64,000 bases of DNA from Thereva unica. Lineage: Eukaryota; Arthropoda; Insecta; Diptera; Therevidae. The DNA is taken from assembly GCA_949987705.1 (NCBI GenBank), contig OX465284.1, forward strand, positions 66,573,470-66,637,469. The letters are read 5' to 3'. The position numbers and the translations under genes were made by a program. The notes below the pieces were generated by a model. It saw nothing but the letters and a program-made list of their open reading frames with translations. It was not told the DNA's origin and did no database searches. This document shows, piece after piece, positions 1-11,282 of the stretch (position 1 is the stretch's first letter; every line of letters begins with the position of its first letter).

Positions 1-562
1 GTACCGTACCGTAACCGTAAGTACCGTAACCTACGAACATAAGTGTTCATATGGCACCGACCTAAATTGACTTAATAAACTTGCCGAATGTTCGTTAAAT
101 TCTCGAATGGTCCGTAATGGTGCCGTAAGAATGGCACGAAACCTTAGCATCCGTTAGCTATTTAAAAAACTTGTTCACATTTTAATAATTTTTTTAAAAA
201 TTGGAGCAGTAAATGACTTGAAATATTATAATTAAAAATTCAAAGTTCTTTTTATTCATTCTGGTGTGAATAAAGAATTGTCCTGAATCCAATTTTTTGA
301 TTTTTAGAAATGTTACACGGTATTATCCGTGGATGTTTCTCATTTTATTTATTGCGCGATTTTTATTCCTTCTTTTCCTCTGATCACTTCTAATCTGTTT
401 GTAATGCTTCCACAGCTTAAATAATGCAAATAAATCTCTTAAATCTTTGTTTATGCTATCCATTTTGCACTTGTCACTTGCCACTTTACGTTTTCATTTA
501 GGGCATCTGTCAAAATGCCGTAACTGAGCTCAGATTCGTTCAATTTTGTTACGGTACGGTAC
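1..562. repeat. TIR element (MITE-like), cut by the window start
   Basis: Bases 1-15 (GTACCGTACCGTAAC) are the exact reverse complement of bases 548-562. The interior is AT-rich, has no coding potential and contains scattered CCGTAA motifs. The left end probably lies just outside the window, so the target duplication cannot be tested. The short tandem GTACC arms could instead be a diverged simple repeat. Confidence 0.5.
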
Positions 563-638
563 GGCATATTAGGTCCAGGCTTTAGATTATTGAATACTAT
601 AGATGGAGTGTAAAGTGTGATCTTAGACAACAAGCGTA

Positions 639-1051
639 AAGCTGGAAATACATAATTGCCTTGCATTGCATTGCAATACTTGATTGGATTTCACTGCAAT
701 GCGTTACATTATATGTATTTTACACATTAATGCGTTGCGTGTTGGCATTTAAATGCGTTTTGAAATTTGAATTTATGTTGCATTTATGTTGAATCCCTCA
801 AGAAATCAATTTTTAATATATTACTGAGTTAATCCGAGCTAATAATATTTAGCAGAAAAAACAAGACCAAGTTGACAGGGTGTTGAATGCGTTGTATGCG
901 TAAAAGTTAAAAGTTGAACAACTGTTGTATTGCATTGCGTTGCATTGAAGGTAGAGCCGCATTAATAGATCCGCCGTCATTGAAATATACAGTGTAAACT
1001 TGATCTGTCAACGCATTCATGCAACGCAATGCAATTATGTACTTCCAGCTT
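639..1051. repeat. MITE with about 33 bp TIRs
   Basis: The left arm starting AAGCTGGAAATACATAATTG at 639 is matched, inverted, by the right arm ending at 1051, with a few mismatches. Both arms run into TTGCATTGC repeats that recur inside the element (near 700 and 930). No open frame of note. The superfamily is not clear. Confidence 0.55.
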
Positions 1052-1298
1052 AACATCATGACACGGAAGGGGAATGTCTTGGCGGCCATCTTGGTGGGCT
1101 CGTAATGTCAAATAATTAGTTCAAATTTTGTGGATAAAACTTGATAAAACAACTTTCTCAAAAAAACGAAAACTAATTATTTTCATTTTTTATCAAGAAA
1201 TTATTGAAATAAAAACCGAAACTCAAGCACAGGAGAAGAAAGTAGCCTACTTGTAAAAGCCCCGCTTGCTTCATTGCCAGTCGATTACATCCCATCTA

Positions 1299-1396
1299 CA
1301 GTCACCGAAATAATTATAGGTTCACCCATGAAAACCTCAAAAGCGAAAGCAAAGCGTTAAATTTTTTATGTGAACCTATAATTATTTCGGGGACTG
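1299..1396. repeat. 98 bp mariner-type micro-MITE
   Basis: Near-perfect 27 bp inverted arms begin CAGTCACCGAAATAATTATA and end in GGGGACTG. TA dinucleotides flank both ends (1297-1298 and 1397-1398), as expected for Tc1/mariner insertion. There is no coding capacity, and the transcript would form a strong hairpin. Confidence 0.65.
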
Positions 1397-1412
1397 TATG
1401 TATATAGATCCT

Positions 1413-1911
1413 GTTCGCTTACTCCAAATTGGATCCCGCGGGATCCCAAGATTTTTGACAGTAAAATTGAATAATGGGGATAAAAATATGAAAGTAAGAA
1501 AACACTTTCTGGGATGTTTTTTGCAAATCAAGAAGACTATAACCAAAAAATCACTTGGGTCTTCAAGTTAATGACATAAAGCTAGTGAAACTAATAATTT
1601 GTTTATGGAATTATTCAATATTATCATGGAATAAGTGAATAATCACAATAATCAAGAGCTGTCTGACAGCCGGAGGCAAATGCCACTTCATGTTTACGTT
1701 ATAATACATTGGCGTCTCTAGCGGGAGAATTTTCCAGTAAGGTTCCCTATTGCTTTGACAGCCAGACACAGTCGATGGCACTCACAATCTTGCGAGTTAA
1801 TTTGCAAGAGGGGAAGCGAAAATGTCCCCTCTTTTTCGATCCCAAGAAAGTAAGAAAATACGAAATTTGCGCGGTTGGGATCCCGCGGGATCCAATTTGG
1901 CGTAAGCAAAC
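1413..1911. repeat. TIR element with a 16 bp palindrome in each arm
   Basis: The left arm (GTTCGCTTACTCCAAATTGG onward) and the inverted right arm ending at 1911 match over about 36 bp with two mismatches. Each arm contains the perfect palindrome GGATCCCGCGGGATCC (1431-1446 and 1878-1893). No target duplication was found. An open frame across 1709-1981 has no recognisable similarity and reads through the right arm, so I do not call it a gene. Confidence 0.6.
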
Positions 1912-2270
1912 ACTAGGTTTGTTCCAGCACTTTTTCTGCAAAAACTTGTCGGGCAAAAACTTACTTGAATGGTGGGGATAATTTTGTTAAAAATCCAAAA
2001 GTAAAGAAACACTTTTTGGGCAATTTCCTGCGAATCAAGAAGAAGATAACATAAATGTCAATTGTCTATGTGTATGCCGCTTTTCAAGATAGCCACATAC
2101 GTACCAAAAATTGTCAATAGACAACTTGCAAGAAATCGCAGGACCGAAAACCTCCGGCTAATTCCTGCACGAGGGGAAGTGAAAATTTCCCTGCTTTTTC
2201 TGTCTTGAGAAAGTAAAGAAATACAAATTGGGTGAATTCTTGCTCCCGCCGGATCCCACATTCGAGTTCT
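1912..2270. repeat. Diverged second copy of the 1413-1911 repeat family
   Basis: Motifs of the upstream element recur in the same order: AAAGTAAAGAAACACTTT with a nearby AATCAAGAAGA stretch (about 1998-2050; compare 1490-1545), then an end motif CCCGCCGGATCCCAC near 2245 that is a decayed form of the GGATCC palindrome arm. The left boundary is uncertain. Confidence 0.35.
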
Positions 2271-2532
2271 GGAACAAAGCTACTTATAGTATTCATTGCT
2301 GATCTGGCTGTAACGTGTTGTAGAACACATTACCATTGAAATATGATTTGCGACGAGACTACACTTAATTGCTAGAAGGAAACTGAGGACATCGCAAACA
2401 CGTCTGGATCGTGTGGCCATTGGGCCGTTTCCGTGTTGTTGCACAAATTTATTTGCGAAATCTAACAAACAGATAGACAGGTGTCGTAAAGACGATATTA
2501 TTACCTGTGGAAAAGAAAGAAACTAACAACGG

Positions 2533-2792
2533 CAGGGGCCTAAACTTGACTTATTATTTCCATTCTAGGCCCCTATGCTGAAAGTCGAGTAGTCGTATTT
2601 CGTGATAAGTCGTTTGAGCTCAAGAAAGTGACTTTCCGTCGAATTACGACTTTCAGCACAAGGGCCTAGATTGGAAATAATAAGTCGAGTTTAGGCTCCT
2701 GTAATGAAAGTCATAATTCGACTGAAATATCACTTTCTTCAACTCAAACGACTTGTCGTGTCGTGACGACTCGACTATCAACACAGAGGCCA
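2533..2792. repeat. Nested GGGGCCTA hairpin elements
   Basis: An outer inverted pair starts CAGGGGCCTAAACTTGACTT at 2533 and ends at 2701. Inside it is a second pair (GGCCCCTATGCTGAAAGTCG near 2570, inverse near 2640-2668). A third related arm with GAAAGTCATAATTCGACT follows to about 2792, ending in GAGGCC. This looks like one small foldback family inserted into itself. No coding sequence. Confidence 0.55.
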
Positions 2793-2799
2793 ATGAATT

Positions 2800-5490
2800 A
2801 ATTATCATTCGTTTTTTTTTACACAGATTAACAAAGTCAACTTCTATCATTTTACACTATTTACAAAATTGACAAACTTTTTATCCAGAACTAGCGAACT
2901 GGTTATAACGGCAATTATTTTCATTTCATAGTTCATAATTGTCGCAACCATTGACCCAGGTTAGGTGTCCCATTTGTGTTAATCTATCGTAAATAAAGTA
3001 AAATGCTGTTATAATAATAAATTGGCTAGGAAATTATAGAATGAATTCATATGCTCTTCTCCATTTCATAAACAAATGTATAGAACGGTATATTATTCCT
3101 ATGTTAACTCGAAATCACTGCACACATATTGTTTGTTCTCTTTGGAAAATCCACATGTAATAAAAAGATGAAAATATTCTAGAGCTCGTGCTTTTCTCAG
3201 TTAAAAAAGTGCTGTTTCTTCATAATCAAATAATAAAAAACAAACAAAAAGTTTCATAGATGACAACAGTGTTTTTATAGCTAAGTAACAATAAATAAGA
3301 AGAAATTGTAACAATTTTTTGATGTTTGAAAACTTATATTCGACAATGATGATACAATTACAAATAACAAGAGAAAAAAGATATGTAATAACTATATAAA
3401 AAAAGAAACCAAAGACTTGAATTATTAACATATTTGCACTAATTAATGTTAACAAAATAATAAATAAAATCAATTTTCTAGGATAATCCTAAGAAGAACA
3501 ATACAAGAAAAAAACTTCATGTTTTTTTTAAATTTCAAATATGGAATTTTTATTCATTTATAATAAATATTATTATAGTTAACTGACTTTTTTTAATCTT
3601 TAAGTCCTATTATTAATGCAAAACTCTTATTATATTATTATTATTATTATATTATTATTAATATTATTATATGAATATTTAACTTTAGTTAGTTGTGTTT
3701 TTCCTGCTTTTTGTTAAACAAAATATAAAAAGGACAGATTTTCGATTTATAAAGAAAATGGTTGAATTAGAGAAAAAAAAATAAAGATGGAAAATAATTA
3801 GATATATACTATATATTATGAAACGGAAAAAAAGAAATTAATAAAAAAAATTGTATAAATTAAAATGATAAAAAAAAAAAATGAAAATTTATTCTAAACC
3901 ACTACTTTTATTATAATAGTGCCAAGGAAAGAGAGAGAAATATTTATTTGACAAATTTAAGAAGAAAAAATAAATATAAAAAAAAACGAAAGTTTAAATG
4001 ACAAACTAGCAGACAAAAAATAGAAAACAAAACAAAATGAGAGAAAAGAGTTAACTATTATTAAAACAAAGTAAAAGTCTTATTTCTTTTACCATTATTT
4101 GAAAACAAAATACGAAATGAAATAAATACATCGGAAATATAAATGGTGTAAATCTCTTTTTAACTAAATCAAAAAAAAAAAAAGAATAGAATCGTACTCT
4201 TATTAAACAGAAAAATTCCACAATTTTGTAATATTTTTTTGTTCATAATTATTTCATGGGTGCTTTTTTTTATTAAAAGAATATAAGGTTGTTGTTACAC
4301 AATAATTTTATCTTAATCATGGGGGTTTGTTAAAATTAAATCTTTAACAAATTCGTTAGAAACATTAATGTGGAAGTGGCATGCAGAAATAATAACATTT
4401 AAGCCTGAAAGGAACTCGTAACACACAGAAGTACAAAAGTGTGGTATAAATTTGGCAATTTATATTAACCGGAGGTGAATTAAGCGAAGTAGAGAATAGT
4501 GGCCTGTCCAGATTAACATTTTTTTGTTAACTAAATAATATTTATATTGAATAAAATTAATCCAAAGAGATTTGAATATTTTCACTTATGTTCATGGACT
4601 AAATTCTATTGTAGAAACGTTTTAACACAAATAATCTAATTAACAAAAGTGCTTTTAAGTGAAAATTACTGGAACATAAGGCATAAGTATTGATGGTTTT
4701 ACAACAAGAAGAGGAAAATAGACACAAAACCGAATAGATATAAACGTGCCGAAAATATAATCGGGGGTGTTCCACAATTCGAGTTCAATTCACTCGAATT
4801 AAATATATCTTATATTCACTCGAATTAAATATTTCTATTTACAGCACGATCGGTGCCACAATTATTTGCATAGTCTCAGAATTTCCCTTATTTTAAGAAT
4901 TGCTAATGACTTCCGTTATGGTCACCTAGATAACTGCCCGTTTTCTTCGTCCTATACACATTCTTGAAGTTCCAACTTAGCTCCCTTACGAGCATATTGG
5001 CATATTGGCTTCGATAAGTACATGTCCTCAAAGTACGAGCTAAATGCCCTCCTTACTAGAGCCTACCGAGATTTATTTTCTTCACGACATCTATGTCCAG
5101 CTGTCCCTTAAAAAACATATAAAAACACTTACATATGTACATACTTGATGTCAGCAGCTTTTTTTCTTTCTTGTAAAAATTACCCAACGGTACAACACGG
5201 AATAATTGTCAACTAATTGTTCCGTTCGAGCATGAATGGAGAATGTTTCCGATTCCTTGCAGAACCACCTGTTGAAAGAAATGTGCAATAGCGATATATT
5301 ATTACAAGCGTACTCATAAGACAAAAAGCATACAGAAAAATTGGGTGTAGCGAATTCCGTTCAAAGGTGCGCAAGCTTCGCAAACAAATTTTAAAGCAGA
5401 AGAAGTAATATTGATGGCGTGCCGTAAATGTAATAAAAGAACATCAAAAATGACAACTAATCAGCGACAGCGACTATGGCGAAACAAGCT
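2800..5490. other. AT-rich DNA without supported genes
   Basis: Very AT-rich sequence with homopolymer runs and an ATT/ATTATT microsatellite at about 3628-3672. A 23 bp direct repeat (CACTCGAATTAAATAT-type) occurs near 4790-4835. The stretch 4860-5110 is less AT-biased but has no open frame that resembles a protein. No splice-bounded exon or RNA gene was recognised. Confidence 0.5.
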
Positions 5491-5493
5491 CAC

Positions 5494-5587
5494 TAATGCA
5501 TATGTACTTGCATGCATGCGCAAACGATTTTTCTGCAATGGTTGTGCAGGTCCAATTTAGGCATTTTGCGCATGCAAGTATGCATTA
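5494..5587. repeat. TAATGCATA hairpin MITE
   Basis: Inverted ends TAATGCATA and TATGCATTA enclose CGCATGC arms. The preceding 60 bp (ATCAAAAATGACAACTAATC, GGCGAAACAAG) recur before the related copy at 7585-7652, so the element may be longer than the hairpin. Confidence 0.5.
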
Positions 5588-5639
5588 CTGAAAGCACCCT
5601 ATTTTATATAAGAAAAGGAATTCCGTTCGAACTTCATAT

Positions 5640-6774
5640 TAGGCTTAATGCTGGCCGTACATTGGATGCGAATTTGTATCGTACATAAACGTACGTTATT
5701 GGACGTCCGAACGCAATGATGAATTTGGCGAGTTCCATATGGCGGGCTTAAATAATAGCTGCAGGTGTACTCCGGAGCGCATCGCCAATGGAACGCGATT
5801 TTTGATATAAGAAGTAAAACGTAATAAGTACAGGGGTAGTTGCGAGTACTCCGGAGTATTCAGGAGTTGGAAATATGGTCTAATGGAACACAGCTAGTGG
5901 GCCCTGGCCATTTCATAGTTATCTAGGCATAAAAAATCCGAGCATGCTGGGATTGATTTCGGGCCTCGGACGCACCTAGTTTGTGAGGTACTACTGAAAT
6001 AAGCACTTACTAGTAATGGGCAGGCCTTACCATACTCCTTATGGAAGTGCTTATTTTTACAAACTCCCCTTTTTATACATTTTTTTTTGTTTTAAGGTTT
6101 TTGTATTTTACACATTTGCTACAGAAATAGTTTGTATGAATTTCTACTAAAGAAATACGAAATTTTTATTTTTATCACTTTGATTGCTAGATTGTTGACG
6201 ATTCCTGCCAGTCGCATACGCGCTTCTGCTTGGGGGGGTTGTGTTGCTTGCGATTGCGGAAAACTCGTTTTATGAATGAAAATGCTCATTTATTCAAAAG
6301 ATTTTTAGATTTTTTTAAATTTAAAGATGAGAAATATTTCGTTTAATTACAGTAAAATTGTCTTATTATGATGAATAAACTGGCTCGGTTGAGCAGGGGT
6401 TTTACATGTATTTAAAAGCTCTGCTCAATACATATAAAGATAAATTAACTTTATTCATTCGACATGCGCGCATCCCTTCCCAAATTATTTTGTTGAGTTT
6501 TTTCTGCGTTTGTTGCCGTTTTAACTAAAAAGAGTTGTGAGTTACACAATACCAAAAAGTAAACTAATCTGCACAATCGACTATAGTCGAGTCGATTGTT
6601 AATCGACAATCGCAATAGGGGCCAATAATTCACATTCACAGCTTCAAGCTGAAGGCCTTAAATAAAGTAAAGGTTAGCTGAAGTTTGCAGCTCCAGCTTG
6701 AAGCCTTCAGTATCTTCAGAATCGGCCTTCAACCAGGAGGTACACGCCTGGAAGCGAATCGTCCAAACAGGGCC
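5640..6774. other. Non-coding part of the duplicated unit
   Basis: No protein-like frame. There is a hairpin near 6580-6606 (ACAATCGACTATAGTCGA and its inverse), a G run near 6232, and TACTCCGGAG motifs near 5770 and 5850. A 62-codon minus-strand frame at 6451-6639 resembles nothing I know. The same applies at 12493-13627. Confidence 0.4.
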
Positions 6775-7041
6775 ATAGTTGCTGATGACTATCCATGCGA
6801 AATTTGAGAACGCTTGATCGTGTATAAAACTACTGAATCTCACCTGCGTCCCCGTACAGTGGAAAATGCGTTGGGGATAGTATCTGCTCGTTGGAGAGTT
6901 CTACGCAGCTGCTTGGAGCAAAACCCGGATACAGTTGAAAATTGTGTCTTAGTTTCATTAAAGCAAACAAGCGTTTGCACAGAGTTCATAAAAGCAAATG
7001 TGCGCAAGCTTTTTGATAGCGAGCAAGAGAAGGTGCTTTGA
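6775..7041 (+). pseudogene. PIF/Harbinger transposase C-terminal remnant (copy 1)
   Basis: The translation contains RPRTVENALGIVSARWRVLR, the conserved C-terminal block of DDE_Tnp_4 (PIF/Harbinger, HARBI1-like) transposases, where the family has R-R-x-V-E-N-A-F-G-I-L-x-x-R-W-R. The E of VEN is the usual third catalytic acid. Upstream in frame is VADDYPCEI, resembling the block with the second catalytic Asp, followed by a TGA stop at about 6804. After residue 50 the frame drifts into unrelated sequence. The N-terminal catalytic part is missing, so this is a dead fragment. An intact Harbinger transposase has about 350-450 residues. Confidence 0.7.
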
Positions 7042-7359
7042 TGTCAAATGTCAAAGTATTGGTTGACAACATAAAATAGACGAGGAGAATATTGGGGTAA
7101 ATGTATTAAAAGCTTTGAATAGAGAAGACGAGGAAGTGCAATTTATTAAACACGGGGAAGCATTTTGGCAACACTAATGCCTAGTATTCTTTACGTATTT
7201 GTGTCTAACCCGGGCAGTGCCTGTGTTATATTTATTCAAAAACCGGGAGGGATATCGTTTCTCAGCAACCATCTCCGTGAGAACGCTTCACTTGGCTAAA
7301 TGTTTGAAGCAGACCCTTCGCAAAACCTGAACAAATTTCACTACGCCTATGTCCGGGTT

Positions 7360-7420
7360 AGACAATGTATTTTGTTGTTGTGGTTAAAGTCAATGTATTT
7401 TGTTGTTGTGGTTAAAGTGG
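7360..7420. repeat. Short tandem repeat (28 bp x 2)
   Basis: The motif CAATGTATTTTGTTGTTGTG followed by GTTAAAGT occurs twice back to back. The equivalent is at 14213-14273. Confidence 0.6.
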
Positions 7421-7584
7421 AGGGAGAGAATTAGAGAGAAAATTTCTTGATCCCAAGTGCTTCCCTCAAATCCGTGTACATGTACGCTATTTTCGGTTCC
7501 TTATCTTCTCTATTCAAAGATTAAAAGAATATCAAAAATGACATTTAATCAGTGTCTTATTTAACTATGGCGAAACAAGTTCAC

Positions 7585-7652
7585 TAATGCATACTTCGCA
7601 AACGATTTTTCCAAAATTAATGCGAGTCCAACTCGCATGCAAGTATGCATTA
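7585..7652. repeat. Second TAATGCATA hairpin MITE (copy 1)
   Basis: Shorter relative of 5494-5587 with the same GGCGAAACAAGTTCAC lead-in and inverted TAATGCATACTT / AAGTATGCATTA ends. The duplicate is at 14438-14505. Confidence 0.5.
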
Positions 7653-7759
7653 CCCCTAGTCAGACTTAGCAAATATAAGTTTTAGCAGGTAAGGAGGAGA
7701 GGAAAATCCTCGATGCTAGCGATTTTCTCGCAATGTCTGACAGGACCTTTAAGCACCGA

Positions 7760-8679
7760 GGGCCTGTCCGAATCCAAGTCTTCGTTTGTTGTGACAATTT
7801 GTGACGTCACACCGAGCTAGCCTCTGTCCGAATTCATGACAGTGAGCTTTGCAACGAAGTATAACAATTAAGCCAATTGTTTGGCTTGATGAACCGGTCA
7901 AGGCTTGGGTTGACTTTGAGAGGTAGATTGATTCCTTGGTAAGGAGGTTTTGAAAAGAACTAAGAATTTTTTAAAAATCCCAATTTTGTCCGATTTGATG
8001 AAGTTTTCTAAGTATTTATATAAAATCCTGTACTAAAAATTTCCACGCTTATGTTTGACAGCGTAATCGAGTATAAACTGTAGAAACGTGCTACATTTAA
8101 CAAATGATATATTTATTTTGAGAAATTAGTTTACGAATAAAAATATAGCAAGACATTTGGAATCTTCGAAGCTAAGCTAACGAATTCGGACAGGTTAGTC
8201 TTGTCTTCGTCTTAATTGTTATAATAGCTCAGCTGTCCGATGACGTCATAAACTTTCATAACCTAGCGTCTGCACTTGCCATATTTTATTAAATTGCTTC
8301 CATATATGTTTCAATAAAGTTGGCAATAAATGTTGATATTTAGCATTGCAAAATGGTGGAGTTAAAGTTAGCATCGAACTTTTGCCTTCTTGCTAAAAAT
8401 GGGTACACCCAAAACGATGGTTTCTTTGTTAAATTACGCATTTCTTCGAATTCCATTTGCTCTAGTAATTCTAATTTGTTTTACTCAAGCAAAATTTGTA
8501 CAGCTCTTTGTTGCTTTCTCCTTAACGCCATTTTTTCAACTGAAATGTCTGACATAATTTGCCCACTATTCAAAATAATCAATAAATCCGTTGGCAATAA
8601 CTAACAGCTACTTTTCAAATAACATATGGCAAGTGCAGACACGGGGTAACAAGACGAAAGCGTGGATTTGGACAGGCCC
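7760..8679. mobile_element. GGGCCTGTCCGAATCC TIR element with a nested relative (copy 1)
   Basis: The ends GGGCCTGTCCGAATCCA and TGGATTTGGACAGGCCC form about 25 bp TIRs. A second inverted pair inside (CTCTGTCCGAATTC near 7822, GAATTCGGACAGG near 8182) indicates a related element inserted within. TGACGTCA-type motifs sit just inside both pairs. An 83-codon open frame at 8353-8604 lies in the element and resembles no transposase. No clean target duplication was seen. Confidence 0.6.
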
Positions 8680-9599
8680 TGAGAATTATGCGCTTAAGAA
8701 ATTTTTTGGAAATTATTTCGTAGACGGTTCAAGAATACAAAACTAAGATAATTTTGATTAGATGATATATTTTGGCTACATTTTCTTAGAATATCTTAAG
8801 CTCGAATGTCCATTAACCACGCTGTCTGTTGAGGGCACATAGTTTTTATCAGCTGATCACAAGGACACCGAATTTTAAAAAATTTGTTCTAGCTCATCAC
8901 TCTTACTATTATTGCTCGTTGGTAAAAGTTTAGATGCTTGCATCTGAAGAGCCTTTACAGACTATTGAAGGCTTTGTTGGCTTTTAGCAGCAGTGCGCGA
9001 ACTATTGACCTGGTAAGGTAAATGATTTTACTACTTCTAACTGGTGTTGCTCTATCTTGACTGTGGGACCAATGCTCGGTGTTCTTGCAGAAGAGGCGAA
9101 CATCTACCTACTTTGTTTTACTTTCGTTGATGTGGTGCAGTCCCAGCTTTGGCGCCGCCTCCTCAATCTGGGTGAAGTTTCTTGCATAGCTGTTGATGTT
9201 CTTCCAATGATGTCAAGCCGACTGCATAAGTCAGTAATAGGGTGGACTTGTGGAAGATTGTTCCTGTTGATGTCACTTATAAATCTCGGAATATTTTCTC
9301 CAAAGCCAGTTTGAAAAGGAGGCACGTGTTACTTATCTTTACCGGATACCTTTAATGGGCTTGTCACCTTGGCCATGGTCAGCCAAGATAACCGTATCGG
9401 CTTGTTGGGATGCCGAATTTTCTCATCTGAACATTTATGGCATTGGCTTATGATGTTTCCACCGTATGGAGTAGAGTTGAGCCGGACTTACAAGAGGCAG
9501 TTCATTTGTCCCGTGCACGATAGTAAATTGTACTGAAGCCTCAGCTTTTTAAATGTCCCGGTTCAAAAACAATGTACTACTGGGATATGAGAGTGTATC
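8680..9599. other. Non-coding stretch of the duplicated unit
   Basis: Open frames on both strands at 9057-9325 have no recognisable motif and overlap each other. One base in this stretch (9066 G, 15919 C) is the only difference noted between the two unit copies. The equivalent stretch is 15533-16452. Confidence 0.4.
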
Positions 9600-9603
9600 G
9601 TGC

Positions 9604-9925
9604 GATTGTAAATTACGAAGTGGAGAGACATTTCTTATTTCTTTTGCAGCAGTAAAATATCCAATTTGAACTGCGCCGAGGTGAGATTGTAAACACGAAC
9701 TGCAGAGGCATTTTCTTACTGCTTTTGCCGCAGTAAAATATCCAATTTAAACCGAGCCGTGGTGAAATTGCTAACACGAACTGAAGAAAAATCTCTTAAG
9801 TACATTTTTGAGGGAGTGAAATTTTATACTAAAGAGACAATTCTTACATTTTTTGAGGGAGTGAAGTTTTGTACTCTCTACTTTGTAGAGATATTTCTTA
9901 CATTTTTCGATGGAGGTAAATTTTT
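9604..9925. repeat. Minisatellite-like repeats (copy 1)
   Basis: Two complete 81 bp units and part of a third begin at 9604, 9685 and 9766, each with GATTGTAAA / AACACGAACTG and CAGTAAAATATCCAATTT. They are followed by three looser units around GAGGGAGTGAARTTTT near 9802, 9846 and 9900. The frame 9759-9986 simply runs through these repeats. Confidence 0.6.
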
Positions 9926-10675
9926 ATTTTTATATCTCTATCTATGTATAACAAATAAAATGTTTTCGTGTTATTTTCAATTTTAGGGAGTTTCATTTTA
10001 AATCTGTAACTATCTTTTTCCTTATACATTTAAGAAAAATTTTAAAGAATATTTTTGTAATTAACATTCATATTCACGATAATTAATATTTCCATTCATT
10101 CATCATTTATCGTATCCCCTCTTTCGCAAACGCAATAGGTCAACCCACATCGCAATTGAGCCATTCACTACGTGACGTAAATATGTGTATATCCAACTAA
10201 ACTAATATTATTTAATAGTAAAAGTGACTTTTAATTCCATTCTTGTACATAAAAATTTAAACCCATGAAATGAAGAGCACCCATGTTATTAATATACAAC
10301 CTGTCGTCTGATTTGCAAAAGTTTGAAAATAATTAAAGATACAACTGTCCTACTATAGCAATAACCAGAAAGTGTAATCATTGGATAAGCAATATGTCAA
10401 GAAAAAATATCCAAACATTTCCGTAAAAAGTTCTTGTAAATACAAAAGAAAAACCGAACAGAAAATGAAAATAGATTAAAAATTCTGAAGCTTCCCATTT
10501 TGATGTTTAAAATCCCGACCATACTTGTGAATAGCAAAGAATAAATGTTAAGTGTATTGAAGAAAAAGTAAACATATTACACATAGTCTATTGAGAAAAA
10601 CGCAGAAAATAATAAATCAGTGTGAATATCTTTCTGTTAAACATAAATGCAATATAAGAATTAAAAGTGGTCTCT
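9926..10675. other. AT-rich spacer of the duplicated unit
   Basis: Nothing supportable: AT-rich, no protein-like frame, no inverted ends. The equivalent is 16779-17528. Confidence 0.4.
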
Positions 10676-10789
10676 ATTTACGACACAGCACACAGGGTGT
10701 TCCATCAACCCCATGTTTAAATATCTGTCACAGTGGTGTCGTTGATAGAGCACTCTGGGCGACACACTGTGTCCCGCTGTGTCGTAAAT
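10676..10789. repeat. 114 bp hairpin MITE (copy 1)
   Basis: Perfect inverted ends ATTTACGACACAGC and GCTGTGTCGTAAAT with further pairing of ACACAGGG / CACACTGTG inside. The duplicate is at 17529-17642. Confidence 0.6.
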
Positions 10790-11282
10790 GGAAAGAACCT
10801 CAAGAATCTAATTAAATTGGCAAGAAATATTAAGAGATAAAACTGATATTTCAAATAAAAATGATTTTAAAAATGGCATTATTTAAATTTAAAGAAATGA
10901 ACATTTGATGTAATACATGTTTTCATTACCACATACAAAAAAAATAGATAAAATAATTAAATGTACTGATTAAAATAAAAGCTCACCAAAATAAAGGGAT
11001 GGATAGGACTTGGAAGAATCCTATATATTTACAAGGCTTATAATAATTTCATGTATTTCAAAAATAAATGTAGTGAATTTAATAAAAGAATACAAAGCGA
11101 AAATGACGAAGTGAGTAACAACAAAAAGGAAGAAAATTATAATTATTACCAATATAGGAATTGAAAGCAACAAGAAAATAAAAAAAAAAACATACGACTT
11201 TTCTAAGAAATAAATTTTTATGACTTTTATTTAAAACCATTTTTCAAGGAGGTCTTTTTGCATTTTCAAATTTATACATGTA
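10790..11282. other. AT-rich spacer
   Basis: AT-rich, no recognised feature. The equivalent is 17643-18135. Confidence 0.4.

Noticed and set aside
3201..3473. Hydrophobic 90-codon minus-strand frame, receptor-like
   Set aside because: The composition is what AT-rich sequence gives by chance (Ile/Leu/Phe/Tyr); no motif and no neighbouring exon.
8353..8604. 83-codon frame in the duplicated unit (also 15206-15457)
   Set aside because: It lies inside a TIR element, matches no transposase, and its identity in both copies only reflects the recent duplication.
9057..9325. Overlapping frames on both strands (also 15910-16178)
   Set aside because: No family motif on either strand; the frames shadow each other and start at non-ATG codons.
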